A stretch of DNA of 64,000 nt from Piscicoccus intestinalis NBRC 104926 (GCF_001515525.1 NZ_BCNQ01000002.1:1-64000); one strand, 5' to 3'; shown: positions 55,103 through 63,900, counted from the first letter of the stretch. The notes: generated from the sequence alone by a model not told the origin. A program made the numbers and translations.

Positions 55103-55425
55103 GCGTGCGGCTGCGCGACATCGCCGGCGTGATCCGCTCCAAGAACGCCGGCCCCTACGAGCTGACCCTCGACGTCATCTTCGACGACCCCGCCTGGTAC
55201 CGCCGGGTCGTCGACTCCCGGTTCATCGACGCGGAGCTGATCGCCCGGCTCTACCGGGTCGGCGAAGACGACGTGCTGCACATCATCGCCTTCGACCCGG
55301 CCCATGCCCTGAAGATCACGCTGCGTCGCGCGCTCGTCGCCGGCGACCTCGGTGAGACCGACGTGTACGGCGCCCAGCAGCACGCCCCGCTCGTCGACCT
55401 CGAGCTGAACCTCGACGTGCCCTGA
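55099..55425 (+). CDS. DUF4387 protein, partner of the AtuA-like gene
   Basis: 108 residues: MSVRLRDIAGVIRSKNAGPYELTLDVIFDD, then DVLHIIAFDPAHALKITLRR and the conserved DVYGAQQHAPL end. DUF4387 nearly always follows an AtuA-like gene and is probably a second subunit. Translation is coupled by the ATGA overlap. Confidence 0.85.
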   Translation: MSVRLRDIAGVIRSKNAGPYELTLDVIFDDPAWYRRVVDSRFIDAELIARLYRVGEDDVLHIIAFDPAHALKITLRRALVAGDLGETDVYGAQQHAPLVDLELNLDVP

Positions 55426-55461
55426 CTTGCCGAACGCGCCACCGCGGCGTGTGATGGCGGC

Positions 55462-56490
55462 ATGCGCCATGCACACGTCGACACCGCCGTTCCCGTCTCG
55501 CAGATCGGACTGGGCACCTGGCAGTTCGGGTCCGGTCGGGAGTGGGGCTACGGGCCCGACTACGACGACCACGAGGCCGCCGCCATCGTGCGCCGCGCCC
55601 TCGAGCTCGGCGTCACGCTCTTCGACACCGCTGAGATCTACGGCCGCGGCGCCAGCGAGCGCATCCTCGGCAGCGCGCTGCGGGACGCCGGCGCCGACCC
55701 CGACGCGATCTTCCTGGCGAGCAAGCTGTTTCCACTGTTGCCGGTGGCCCCGGTCGTCGAACAGCGGGCGATCGCGAGCGCGCGCCGGCTCGGCGTGCGC
55801 CGACTCGACCTCTACCAGGTGCATCAGCCGAACCCCGCCGTGAGCGACGCGACGACGATGCGCGGGATGCACGCGCTGATCCAGCTCGGCGTCGTCGGGC
55901 ACGCGGGCGTGAGCAACTACTCGCTGCGGCGCTGGCAGCAGGCCGACGCCGCGCTGGCGGTCGCGCACCGGCAAGCGCACGACACTGCCTCGCTCGCCGG
56001 ACCGGCCCCCGTCGTGCTGGCCAACCAGGTGCAGTACAGCCTCGTGCACCGCGGGCCGGAGGACGAGCTGCTGCCGTTCGCGCGCCGGGAGAAGCGCCTG
56101 GTCATCGCGTACTCACCGCTCGCGCAGGGACTGCTGTCGGCGCGGCACACCTCGGGCGAACGGGTCGGCGGGGTGCGGTCGGCCAACCCGCTGTTCCTGC
56201 CCGAGAATCTCGACGCCGCGCGGCCGTTGTTCGCGACGCTGCGTGAGATCGCCGACGCCCACGACGCGACGCCCGCGCAGGTCGCTCTCGCCTGGGTGAT
56301 CCGCGACCCGCAGGTCGCCGCGATCCCCGGAGCCTCCAGCGTCGAGCAGCTGGAGAGCAATGTGGCCGCCGCCGAGTTGCGGCTGCGCGACGACGAAGTC
56401 GCTGCTCTCACGCGCGCGGCACTCGACTTCCGCCCCGTCACCGGTTGGCGCTCGGCACCGAAGGTGTTGCGCTCCCTGGCCGGCCGCTGA
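55462..56490 (+). CDS. Aldo/keto reductase
   Basis: 342 residues, TIM-barrel NADPH reductase. VTLFDTAEIYGRGASE (catalytic Asp and Tyr), SKLFPLL (Lys), LDLYQVHQPN (His) form the tetrad; YSPLAQGLLSAR and IPGASSVEQLESNV contact the cofactor. Start ATG 55462 is 36 bp after DUF4387. It may be part of the AtuA-DUF4387 unit, acting on an aldehyde or ketone. Confidence 0.9.
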   Translation: MRHAHVDTAVPVSQIGLGTWQFGSGREWGYGPDYDDHEAAAIVRRALELGVTLFDTAEIYGRGASERILGSALRDAGADPDAIFLASKLFPLLPVAPVVEQRAIASARRLGVRRLDLYQVHQPNPAVSDATTMRGMHALIQLGVVGHAGVSNYSLRRWQQADAALAVAHRQAHDTASLAGPAPVVLANQVQYSLVHRGPEDELLPFARREKRLVIAYSPLAQGLLSARHTSGERVGGVRSANPLFLPENLDAARPLFATLREIADAHDATPAQVALAWVIRDPQVAAIPGASSVEQLESNVAAAELRLRDDEVAALTRAALDFRPVTGWRSAPKVLRSLAGR

Positions 56491-56523
56491 ACTCTCGCGG
56501 CCGGTCGTTGGGCGCGGATTCGC

Positions 56524-57840
56524 TCAGATGAGGACCGCCCCGAGCAGGAAGCCGAGCGCGACGGTGACGATGATCGCGACGGTGCCAGGGATGACGAACG
56601 GGTGTGCGAGCACGAACTTGCCGACTCGGGTGGAGCCGGTGTCGTCCATCTCCATGGCCGCGACCGTCGTCGGGTAGTTCGGCAGCAGGTAGTAGTTGGC
56701 GACGGCCGGGTAGCTGGCGACCAGCGCGATCGCCGGCAGCCCGAGGTGCACCATGAGGGGCATGAACGCGGTGGTGGTGGCCGCGTGCGAGAACATCAGC
56801 GGCGCCGCGAAGTAGAAGAACACCGCGGCCAGCCACGGCTGGGCCTGCAGCGGACCGGCCAGCGCCGCCTGGATCTGCTCGAGGTAGTTGTTGACGAACA
56901 TGTTGCCCAGCCAGGCCAGGCCCATGATGCAGATCGCGGCGGTCATGCCGGCGCGGAACGTGCCCTGTTCGGCGATGGCACCGGCCGGCTTCTTGGCGAC
57001 GACGCAGATGAGGGCGGCCGTCGTCAGCATGATCGCCATGATCGCGGCGGTGGAGTCCATCGGCGGCTCGGCGATGATCCCGAGTTCCTTCGACGTCAGG
57101 GTCGCGTAGGTGACGACGAGCACAAGGGCGAGCATGAACAGCAGCAGGCTCGGCACGGCGCTGCGCTGCGGCGTGTAGTCGACGTCGGCGCTCGCGACGC
57201 TCGGGCGCACCAGGCCCTTGGCGAGACGCTCCTGGTAGACCGGGTCGTCCCTGAGTTCGCAGCCCTGGCGCGAGGAGACGATGGCGCCGACGAAGCACCC
57301 GATGAAGGTCGTCGGAATGGTGATCGCCAGGCATTGCAGATAACCGACGTTGAGCGGCGTCATCGCGGCGGCCAACGCCACCATCGCTGCTGAGATCGGG
57401 GAGGCGGCCACCGCCACCTGGGAGGCGACGACCGCGATCGCCAGCGGCCGCGATGGTCGGATCCCGCGCTCCTTGGCGACGTCGACGATGACCGGAATCA
57501 CCGAGTACGCCGTGTGCCCGGTGCCGCACAGCAGCGACAGCATGTACGTGACGAACGGCGCCAGATAGTTGATCTGCTTCGGGTGGCGGCGCAACAGCAC
57601 CTCGGTGAGGTGCACGAGATGGTCCATGCCGCCGGCCACCTGGAGCGCGGCCACGGCGCAGATCACCGGCATGATGATGCCGATCACCGACCACGGCACG
57701 TCCTTCGTGGCGGTCGTGTGCAGGCCGGTGACGGCGAGTACCAGCACACCGGCTCCACCCGCGAGGCCGATGCCGATGCCACCCAGGCGCGCACCGATGA
57801 TGATGAATGCGAGAACGACGATCAGGTGAAACCAAATCAT
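56524..57840 (-). CDS. Dcu-type C4-dicarboxylate transporter
   Basis: A 438-residue inner-membrane protein of the DcuA/DcuB family with 10-12 TM segments: MIWFHLIVVLAFIIIGARLGG, VICAVAALQVAGGMDHLVHL, the conserved LLCGTGHTAYSVIPVIVDVA and ASQVAVAASPISAAMVAL, and a late NYYLLPNYPTTVAAMEMDDTGSTRVGKF. Such carriers exchange fumarate, malate, succinate or aspartate, mostly under low oxygen. It is monocistronic and convergent with the aldo/keto reductase. Confidence 0.93.
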   Translation of the reverse strand: MIWFHLIVVLAFIIIGARLGGIGIGLAGGAGVLVLAVTGLHTTATKDVPWSVIGIIMPVICAVAALQVAGGMDHLVHLTEVLLRRHPKQINYLAPFVTYMLSLLCGTGHTAYSVIPVIVDVAKERGIRPSRPLAIAVVASQVAVAASPISAAMVALAAAMTPLNVGYLQCLAITIPTTFIGCFVGAIVSSRQGCELRDDPVYQERLAKGLVRPSVASADVDYTPQRSAVPSLLLFMLALVLVVTYATLTSKELGIIAEPPMDSTAAIMAIMLTTAALICVVAKKPAGAIAEQGTFRAGMTAAICIMGLAWLGNMFVNNYLEQIQAALAGPLQAQPWLAAVFFYFAAPLMFSHAATTTAFMPLMVHLGLPAIALVASYPAVANYYLLPNYPTTVAAMEMDDTGSTRVGKFVLAHPFVIPGTVAIIVTVALGFLLGAVLI

Positions 57841-58210
57841 GTGGCCCGCCCCGTTCCGTGAGCATGAAAAGTCCCACTTAGGCAGGACGAATCGAATATC
57901 GAGTCGGCGGACACGATCGGAAGAATCCGAGATCGACGCAGGTCAGCGCGGCTCCAACGGGAACAGTAGCAGCGGGCATATTCGCGCGGGGAAGGAAGAA
58001 GGTCCCACCTGCGGCCGTCCATCGACAATTCCGGGAGCACATTCCGCACGCTTCTCAGAAAGCGCGGAATTCTTAGCTGTTTTTCAGAAAGCGCACCGTG
58101 CATGGTGGCTGAGTGAGGTTGCCGTCAGCGGGGTCATCGCGGGTCGTCGCGACCCCTGCATGGCCTCCGCCTCCGCCAGGGTGATCGCGGGCCGCCACTA
58201 GGGTTGGCTC
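57841..58210. other. 370-bp control region between Dcu and the MBL-fold gene
   Basis: No protein-like frame. It contains an ATTCCGC (58041-58047) and GCGGAAT (58064-58070) inverted pair. An 11-bp direct repeat TCAGAAAGCGC occurs at 58055-58065 and 58084-58094. Both features precede the MBL-fold gene by more than 110 bp and the Dcu start by more than 200 bp. They look like binding sites rather than terminators. Confidence 0.45.
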
Positions 58211-59029
58211 GTGACGTCGGTATTGACGGTTCTCGGTTCCTGCGGAGCATGGCCGGAGACGGGGCGCGCCTGTTCCGGCTTCCTGCTCGAGCACGAGGGC
58301 TATCGCGTCGCCCTCGACCTGGGATACCGCACGGCCCCGCGGCTGTTCGACCTGCTCGGGTCGCCGGTTGCCGAGGGCCTCGACGCCGTCATCATCACGC
58401 ACCGCCACCCCGATCACATGATCGACCTGCACACCCTGTTCCAGGCCCGCCACAACGCGGGTGGGAGCTCCGGCGCGCTGCCGCCGTTGCCGGTGTACGC
58501 CACCGAGGGGGTCCGCATGACCGTCCGGGCGCGCCGGGGCGACGCACCCGGGCGCGCGGTGGACTCCGTCTTCCGCTGGCACGAGCTGCCGGGCACCTAC
58601 GACCTGGGCCCGTTCCGCCTCACCGCCCGTCGTCTGCCACACGTCGTGCCGAACGCCGGAGTCCGCCTCGACTCCGACTCCGAGTCAAACTCCGTGAGCG
58701 TGGCCTACAACGGCGGGTGCGGCCCGTCTCCGGAACTCGTGGAGCTCGTGGCGGGCGTCGACCTGTTCATCGCGGAGGCGAGCGACCGCTATCAGCGGGT
58801 GCAGGTGCCGGCCTCGCTGCAGTCGGAGTTCCACCTCGACGGGCACGCCGCCGGTGACATCGCCACCGCGGCGGGCGCGCGGCGCATGCTCATGACGCAC
58901 TTCTGGCCGGGAAACGATCGCCAACGCACGCTGGCGGACGCGCGCCGATCGTTCGACGGGCCCATCGTGCTCGCGGACGAAGGACTTCGGCTGCCCTTGT
59001 CGGGCCAAGCGGGTCGAAACGACCCCTGA
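58211..59029 (+). CDS. Metallo-beta-lactamase fold hydrolase
   Basis: 272 residues: start VTSVLTVLGSCGAWPETGRACSG, metal motif ITHRHPDHMIDLH (HxHxDH), RRLPHVVPNAGVRL (third His), DLFIAEAS (bridging Asp) and MLMTHFWPGND (last His). The layout resembles tRNase Z/phosphodiesterase-like or lactonase MBL proteins; the substrate is unknown. GTG 58211 has no strong ribosome site. Confidence 0.85.
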   Translation: MTSVLTVLGSCGAWPETGRACSGFLLEHEGYRVALDLGYRTAPRLFDLLGSPVAEGLDAVIITHRHPDHMIDLHTLFQARHNAGGSSGALPPLPVYATEGVRMTVRARRGDAPGRAVDSVFRWHELPGTYDLGPFRLTARRLPHVVPNAGVRLDSDSESNSVSVAYNGGCGPSPELVELVAGVDLFIAEASDRYQRVQVPASLQSEFHLDGHAAGDIATAAGARRMLMTHFWPGNDRQRTLADARRSFDGPIVLADEGLRLPLSGQAGRNDP

Positions 59030-59094
59030 AACGACTCTAGGGTCGAGACGACAGGTTCGAGCGCAGCGCCCTCGGCGCCAGAGAAAGGCACACG

Positions 59095-59571
59095 ATGACC
59101 GTCTCCGACAACGGCCCCCACCCGAACGCCTTCGACATCGAGGGTGAGACCCGGGCCAACAGCAATTACCGCACGGTCGCCTGGACCGGCAAGTACCTCC
59201 AGGTCACCCTCATGTCGATCCCGGTCGGTGAGTCGATCGGCCTGGAGGTGCACCCCGAGACCGACCAGTTCCTGCGGCTCGACGCGGGCCAGGGCAGATG
59301 TGTCATGGGCCCGGCGCAGGACCGGCTCGAGTTCGAGCAGGACGTGCGGGACGGGTGGGCCATCCAGGTGCCCGCCGGCACGTGGCACGACGTCATCAAC
59401 ACCGGCGACGAGCCGATGCGCCTGTACACGATCTACGCGCCCGTGCACCACGCGCCTGGCATTACGCAGGCCACGGCCGCGGACGCCAGCGCGGACGAGG
59501 AGGCCGGCCGCGACGAGCCACCGTCGTGGTCTGTGCAGCCCGGCGGCGGCGAGCCCGACGGGCACGCCTGA
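59095..59571 (+). CDS. Cupin-domain protein
   Basis: 158 residues with one cupin barrel: SIPVGESIGLEVHPETDQFLRLDAGQGR (first cupin motif) and GWAIQVPAGTWHDVINTGDEPMRLYTIYAPVHH (second motif). Metal His/Glu residues are in place. The C-terminal 40 residues are acidic and low-complexity. GAGAAAGG precedes ATG 59095. Confidence 0.88.
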   Translation: MTVSDNGPHPNAFDIEGETRANSNYRTVAWTGKYLQVTLMSIPVGESIGLEVHPETDQFLRLDAGQGRCVMGPAQDRLEFEQDVRDGWAIQVPAGTWHDVINTGDEPMRLYTIYAPVHHAPGITQATAADASADEEAGRDEPPSWSVQPGGGEPDGHA

Positions 59572-59595
59572 GAGTCAGCGCCGCCGGCTCAGCGG

Positions 59596-60183
59596 TCACC
59601 CCGTCGCGCCGGCGGGGCGCACGAGCGGCAGGAAGATCGTGTCGACGATCTCCTCGATCACGTCCTGCGGCACCGGCTCCAGTCGCGTGACGATCTCCAT
59701 GCGCATGAGGTCGACCGGCAGCGCCGCGATCCTGGGGGTGAGTCGCGCCGGGTCGATCTCCCCGCGGGCGATGGCCTCGTCGTACATGGTCTGCACGAGC
59801 GCGAGGAGATCGACGTCGATCGACGCGTGCAGGGCCGCCGGTGTCGTTCCCGTGTCGGCGAAGTAGCGCGCGAGGTGGGCGCTCACGGCGGCGGCGATTC
59901 CGAGCAGTTCATCGTTGGCCTGCCGCATGAGGGCCAGCATGTCGTCGCGCAGGGAGCCAGTGCCCGGAGCCTGGAGTCGCACCCGCGAGACCGCGTGCTG
60001 GATCGCGGCTCGCAGGAGGGCGTCGCGATCCGGCCAGCGCCGGTACAGCACCGGTTTGCTCGTTCCGGCGCGCTCGGCGACCAGGTCCATCGTCACCGCC
60101 GGGTAGCCGCCCTGCGTGAACTGCTCCCATGCCGCGGCCAGAATCGCCCCTTCCAGCTCCTTGCCCCGACGTCGGGTCGTCAT
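59596..60183 (-). CDS. TetR-family regulator of the divergent monooxygenase
   Basis: 195 residues: an N-terminal HTH (AILAAAWEQFTQGGYPAVTMDLVAERAGTSKPVLYRRWPDRDALLRAAI) and a C-terminal TetR_C domain of the type with late Arg/Glu helices. A strong AGGAGGTGAGGGG lies directly before ATG 60183. It probably represses itself and the FAD monooxygenase through the TAAGAAAC dyad at 60240-60260. Confidence 0.9.
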   Translation of the reverse strand: MTTRRRGKELEGAILAAAWEQFTQGGYPAVTMDLVAERAGTSKPVLYRRWPDRDALLRAAIQHAVSRVRLQAPGTGSLRDDMLALMRQANDELLGIAAAVSAHLARYFADTGTTPAALHASIDVDLLALVQTMYDEAIARGEIDPARLTPRIAALPVDLMRMEIVTRLEPVPQDVIEEIVDTIFLPLVRPAGATG

Positions 60184-60239
60184 CCCCTCACCTCCTAAGA
60201 CACTTTGCGTATCCTATCGCACCCTGCCAGCGTCTTCGT

Positions 60240-60260
60240 TAAGAAACGAGGGGTTTCTTA
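60240..60260. promoter_or_regulatory. Perfect dyad operator between TetR and monooxygenase genes
   Basis: TAAGAAAC-GAGGG-GTTTCTTA, 8-bp perfect arms. It sits 57 bp upstream of the regulator start and 24 bp upstream of the monooxygenase start, in an AT-rich gap. This is the usual placement for a TetR repressor site covering both promoters. Confidence 0.72.
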
Positions 60261-60284
60261 TTACGTGGATGGGAGTGGGCTTCA

Positions 60285-61523
60285 ATGACAGACAGCAGCA
60301 TTCGAGTGCACCGGGAACCAGCCCCGCGAGCACTGGTCGTCGGGCTGGGTATCAGTGGCACCGCCTCCGCCCTGGCGCTGCACCGCGCCGGGTGGGAGCC
60401 GGTAATCATCGAGCGCGCGCCGCAACGCCGGCGCGGCGGCTACTTCATGGCGATTTTCGGGGCCGGTCGGTACGCGGCGCAGGACCTCGGTGTGGGTGAC
60501 CGGCTCGCCAACCACCGCTCGCCCGAACCGACGACGTACACAATCGACCGCACGGGCCACCGCCGCCCGGGCCTGGGGTTCGGCGACCTGCCGATCAACC
60601 CGTACCTGACGATGCGCGACGACGTGGAGGAGGCGATCTACGACACCCTGCGCGAGCAGGCTCCCGACGTATCGATCCGATTCGGCACCACCCCCCGCGC
60701 GATCAGCCAGGACGCCGACGGGGTCGACGTCACCCTCACCGGGCCGGACGGCACCACGACCGAGCGCTTCGACCTCGTCGTCGGTGCCGACGGCATCCAC
60801 TCCCAGGTACGCCGGCTTGTGTTCGCCCCCGACTCCGAAGCGATCGACCGGATGGGCACGATGATCTGCGCGTTCGCGCTGACCGACGATCTGCCGACGC
60901 TGCCCCAGGGCATGGGCGCCCGGCTCCTGGAGCCCAACCGCGCGTTCCACGTGTTTCCGTTCGACGACCGCCCGTCGACCGTGCTCTTCTCCTACGGCAC
61001 CGACGACGTGAAGGCGGAGAAGCGAGTGCCGGTGGCGGCCCGCCTCCGGGAGGTGTACGGGCACGATGCCGAACTCGGCCCGGTGCTGGAGGCGGCGATC
61101 ACGCAGCTGGAGGACGGCCGCCCGGCGCTGTTCGACGCGGTCGAGCAGGTGCACCTGCCGTCATGGCACCGCGGGCGGGTGGTGCTGGTCGGCGACTCCG
61201 CCTGGTGCCCGTCGCTGTACTCCGGCATGGGCGCGACCTCCGGCCTCGCCGGCGCGAACCTGCTGGGCCTGCGCCTCGCGGAGCATCCCGGCGACGTCTC
61301 GGCGGCGCTGGACGGGTGGGAGCGCACGCTGCGCCCGCACATCCGGGAGTACCAGAAGATGGGCGTCGACGCCCGGTCGTTCTTCACCCCCGCCACCGGT
61401 CAGGAACTGCGGGCCGGGGAGCGGCGAATGCGCTTGCAGACCGCGCCGATCACCTCGTGGGTGTTCGCGCGCCTCCTGCCGCTACTGCCGGTCATGCGCA
61501 AGCGCGAGGTGCACCTGGTGTGA
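60285..61523 (+). CDS. FAD-dependent monooxygenase (PHBH family)
   Basis: A 412-residue class A flavoprotein hydroxylase: ALVVGLGISGTASALALHRAG (FAD Rossmann), LVVGADGIHSQVRR (DG motif), VVLVGDSAWCPSLYSGMGATSGLAGA (GD motif). The rest of the C-terminus is helical. It resembles rifampicin- or tetracycline-modifying monooxygenases as well as aromatic hydroxylases; a drug-inactivating or aromatic role cannot be decided. Regulation by the divergent TetR gene fits a xenobiotic-responsive enzyme. Confidence 0.88.
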   Translation: MTDSSIRVHREPAPRALVVGLGISGTASALALHRAGWEPVIIERAPQRRRGGYFMAIFGAGRYAAQDLGVGDRLANHRSPEPTTYTIDRTGHRRPGLGFGDLPINPYLTMRDDVEEAIYDTLREQAPDVSIRFGTTPRAISQDADGVDVTLTGPDGTTTERFDLVVGADGIHSQVRRLVFAPDSEAIDRMGTMICAFALTDDLPTLPQGMGARLLEPNRAFHVFPFDDRPSTVLFSYGTDDVKAEKRVPVAARLREVYGHDAELGPVLEAAITQLEDGRPALFDAVEQVHLPSWHRGRVVLVGDSAWCPSLYSGMGATSGLAGANLLGLRLAEHPGDVSAALDGWERTLRPHIREYQKMGVDARSFFTPATGQELRAGERRMRLQTAPITSWVFARLLPLLPVMRKREVHLV

Positions 61524-61552
61524 GGTCCGGTCGGATGCCGGTCGGATGCCGG

Positions 61553-61834
61553 TCAACGGCGGGCCAGCCGCAGCTTCCAGGCCTCGGGGCCGCGCTCCAG
61601 GTAGCTGACCTCGATCGCGTCGCCCTCGCGGTCGGCAATCTGCGCGAGCAGCGGCTTGGGGTCGTGTGGCGCGACGAGGATCAGCGCGCCACCCGGCTTG
61701 ATCGCCGACAGCGCCCCGAAGATCGTCGCGTGGCGGATCGCGTGCGGGATGGCGCGAGCGTCGAGCTCGGGCTCGCCGTGGTCTTCGTGGCAGCCGCAGG
61801 CGGACCGCACTTCGGTGATCTCCAGCTCCGACAT
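61553..61834 (-). CDS. DUF2249 domain protein (copy 2)
   Basis: 93 residues: an N-terminal short Cys-rich tail (EVRSACGCHED), then DUF2249 (RHATIFGALSAIKPGGALILVAPHDPKPLLAQI, VSYLERGPEAWKLRL). ATG 61834 has GGAGAGGAGA upstream. It diverges from a helix-turn-helix regulator gene, an arrangement seen with redox/NO-response modules in actinobacteria. Copy 1 (4547-4783) lacks the Cys-rich tail. Confidence 0.88.
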   Translation of the reverse strand: MSELEITEVRSACGCHEDHGEPELDARAIPHAIRHATIFGALSAIKPGGALILVAPHDPKPLLAQIADREGDAIEVSYLERGPEAWKLRLARR

Positions 61835-61922
61835 CGAGGTCTCCTCTCCTCGCCCGGCTGTTCGTCGCGGCGCGGGCGGCAGCATCAGGGATGTGGCGGC
61901 ACCGAGCGCGCCGCACAAGGCT

Positions 61923-61955
61923 GAAATTATCACATTGCAGTAGTATTAATTCGTC
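61923..61955. promoter_or_regulatory. AT-rich divergent promoter region (DUF2249 and HTH regulator)
   Basis: About 30 bp of low GC (GAAATTATCACATTGCAGTA followed by GTATTAATTC) with imperfect symmetry, GAAATTATC against GTATTAATTC. It lies between the DUF2249 start and the regulator start. Its AATTATC part resembles AATTTATCCAATAT upstream of DUF2249 copy 1. Confidence 0.42.
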
Positions 61956-61983
61956 CTCGTCCCGATGCCGAAAGCCATCAGTC

Positions 61984-62676
61984 ATGTCGCAGAGCCCGCG
62001 CTCGATCGGCCGCCCCACCGCTGGGGTGGCCGGCACCCGCGGCCAGGTGTTGGCGGCGGTGCGCGCGTCGGGGCGTGCGGTGGGCATCGAGGAGCTCGCC
62101 GAACGGCTCGACCTGCACCCGAACACCGTGCGCTTCCACACCGAGGCTCTGGAGGCCGACGGCATGCTCCGCCAGGAGCGCGAGCAGCGCGTCGGTCGCG
62201 GGCGCCCCAAGATCCTGTACCGGCCCACCCGGGCGGGAAGCCGCGGCGGCGAGCGCAACTACCAGCTGCTCGCCGCGATGCTCGTCGAGCACCTCGCGCT
62301 CGGCTCACCCGACCCGCTGCCGGCCGCCCGGGAGGCGGGCCGGCGCTGGGGGCGGCGACTGGCCGGCGACACCGTCTCCCACCGATCGGGCGGGACCGGG
62401 GATTCGAGCGAGCCCGTGGCCGACGTGCTCGGCGACATGGGCTTCGAGCCGGAGCCGGTGCCCGGCGGCATCGCGCTGCGCAACTGCCCGTTCCGCGAGA
62501 TCGTCGACGACAACCAGCCGGTGGTCTGCGCGGTCCACGAGGGGATGCTCGAGGGGATGCTAGAGCGGTCGCTGCCCGAGGGTGCCGAGGCGGGCCGGCG
62601 CCGGGTCGCCCTCGAACCGTTCGCCGCGCCGGACACGTGCCTGGTGCGGCTGGAGCCACGGGGGCACGAGCAGTAA
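61984..62676 (+). CDS. HTH regulator with a Cys-containing C-terminal domain (SufR/ArsR-like)
   Basis: 230 residues: an N-terminal winged helix (TRGQVLAAVRASGRAVGIEELAERLDLHPNTVRFHTEALEADGML), a basic hinge, and a C-terminal domain with a Cys cluster (LRNCPFREIVDDNQPVVCAVHEGM, C-x13-C, with one more Cys near the end, DTCLVRL). This is reminiscent of SufR-type iron-sulfur sensors, which also use C-x12-C spacing, so cluster-mediated NO or redox sensing is plausible but unproven. It diverges from DUF2249 copy 2. ATG 61984 is taken as the start. Confidence 0.8.
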   Translation: MSQSPRSIGRPTAGVAGTRGQVLAAVRASGRAVGIEELAERLDLHPNTVRFHTEALEADGMLRQEREQRVGRGRPKILYRPTRAGSRGGERNYQLLAAMLVEHLALGSPDPLPAAREAGRRWGRRLAGDTVSHRSGGTGDSSEPVADVLGDMGFEPEPVPGGIALRNCPFREIVDDNQPVVCAVHEGMLEGMLERSLPEGAEAGRRRVALEPFAAPDTCLVRLEPRGHEQ

Positions 62677-62697
62677 CTGCCTGGCCGCGGCCCGACG

Positions 62698-63900
62698 GTG
62701 TTTGATGTGGCGGTGACCTCACCCACGGCCGGCACGTCCGGAATGACACGCGGATTCACGCTCCTGCTGGCCGTGCTCGGCACGATGTCGGTGAGCAACC
62801 TCTACTGGGCGCAGCCGCTGTTGCCGGTCATCAGCGCCGAGCTCGGGGTCTCGACGGAGTCGGCGGGGTTGCTCGTCACCGCGACCCAGCTGGGTTACGC
62901 GCTGGGCATCCTGCTCATCGTGCCGCTCGGCGACCTGCTCGACCGCAAGCGGCTGGTGCCGCTCATCGTGCTCAGCTCGGTCATCGCGCTGCTGGCGTGC
63001 GCGACGGCGCCGACGTTCGGCCTGCTCGTGGCGGCGATCGCGCTGCTGGGCTTCACGAGCGTCGCCGGGCAGCTGGTGATCCCGCTGGCCGGTGATCTCG
63101 CCGACGACGCCTCCCGGGGGCAGGTCGTCGCGACCGTCATCGCGGGATTCCTCGCCGGCACGCTGTTGTCGCGGGCGGTCAGCGGGGCGCTGGCCGACGC
63201 CATCGGCTGGCGATCGATCTTCGTGGCCGCGGCGCTCGTGGCGCTGGTGCTCGCGTGGGCCGTGCATCGCCACATACCGGTGCTGGCGCCCCGCGCGACC
63301 CTGCGGTACCCGGCGCTGCTGGCGTCGATCGGCACGCTGGTGCGGGAGAACCGCACGGTGCGATGGACGCTCGCGCTGAGCGCCACGCAGTTCTGCGTGT
63401 TCATGATGTTCTGGACCGCGCTGACGTACCTGCTGAGCAGCCCGCCGTTCGACTACCCGGTCAGCGCGATCGGCGTCTTCGGCCTGCTCGGGCTGTTCGG
63501 GGTCGTCGCCGCGCAGCACACCGGCCGGCTGCACGACCGCGGCTGGTCGCTGCCGGCCATCGGCGTGTGCTGGGTGTTCGCCCTGGTCTCGCTGGCGATC
63601 CTCGCGTTCGCGCCGGGCTCCCTCGCGGTGCTCATCACCGGCGTCGTGCTGCTGCACCTGGCCCTGTTCCCGGTCAACGTGCTCATCGCCGCCCGCCTGT
63701 TCGGCCTCACCCCGCAGGCCCGCAGCCGCGTCAACACCGCGCTCGTCTGCCTCAACTTCGTCGCCGCCGCGCTCGGCTCGGCCGCCGCCGGCGCCCTGTG
63801 GTCGGCCGGCGGCTGGCTCGCCATCGTCGGTGCCATGGCCGCGCTGTGCGTCGTCGGCCTCGCCCTGTGGGCCCTCGGGCGCCGCGGCCCGCTCGCTTGA
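62698..63900 (+). CDS. MFS transporter (12 TM, sugar/drug exporter type)
   Basis: About 400 residues with 12 predicted TMs; motif-A-like PLGDLLDRKRLVP (TM2-3 loop) and GSAAAGALWSAGGW near the end. The family resembles NarK/Bcr-like or arabinose-efflux (AraJ) members of DHA1. In-frame alternative starts are GTG 62713 and ATG 62743 (MTRGFTLLLAVLG); none has a good ribosome site, so the N-terminus is uncertain. It follows the HTH gene by 21 bp and may be co-transcribed. Confidence 0.85.
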   Translation: MFDVAVTSPTAGTSGMTRGFTLLLAVLGTMSVSNLYWAQPLLPVISAELGVSTESAGLLVTATQLGYALGILLIVPLGDLLDRKRLVPLIVLSSVIALLACATAPTFGLLVAAIALLGFTSVAGQLVIPLAGDLADDASRGQVVATVIAGFLAGTLLSRAVSGALADAIGWRSIFVAAALVALVLAWAVHRHIPVLAPRATLRYPALLASIGTLVRENRTVRWTLALSATQFCVFMMFWTALTYLLSSPPFDYPVSAIGVFGLLGLFGVVAAQHTGRLHDRGWSLPAIGVCWVFALVSLAILAFAPGSLAVLITGVVLLHLALFPVNVLIAARLFGLTPQARSRVNTALVCLNFVAAALGSAAAGALWSAGGWLAIVGAMAALCVVGLALWALGRRGPLA

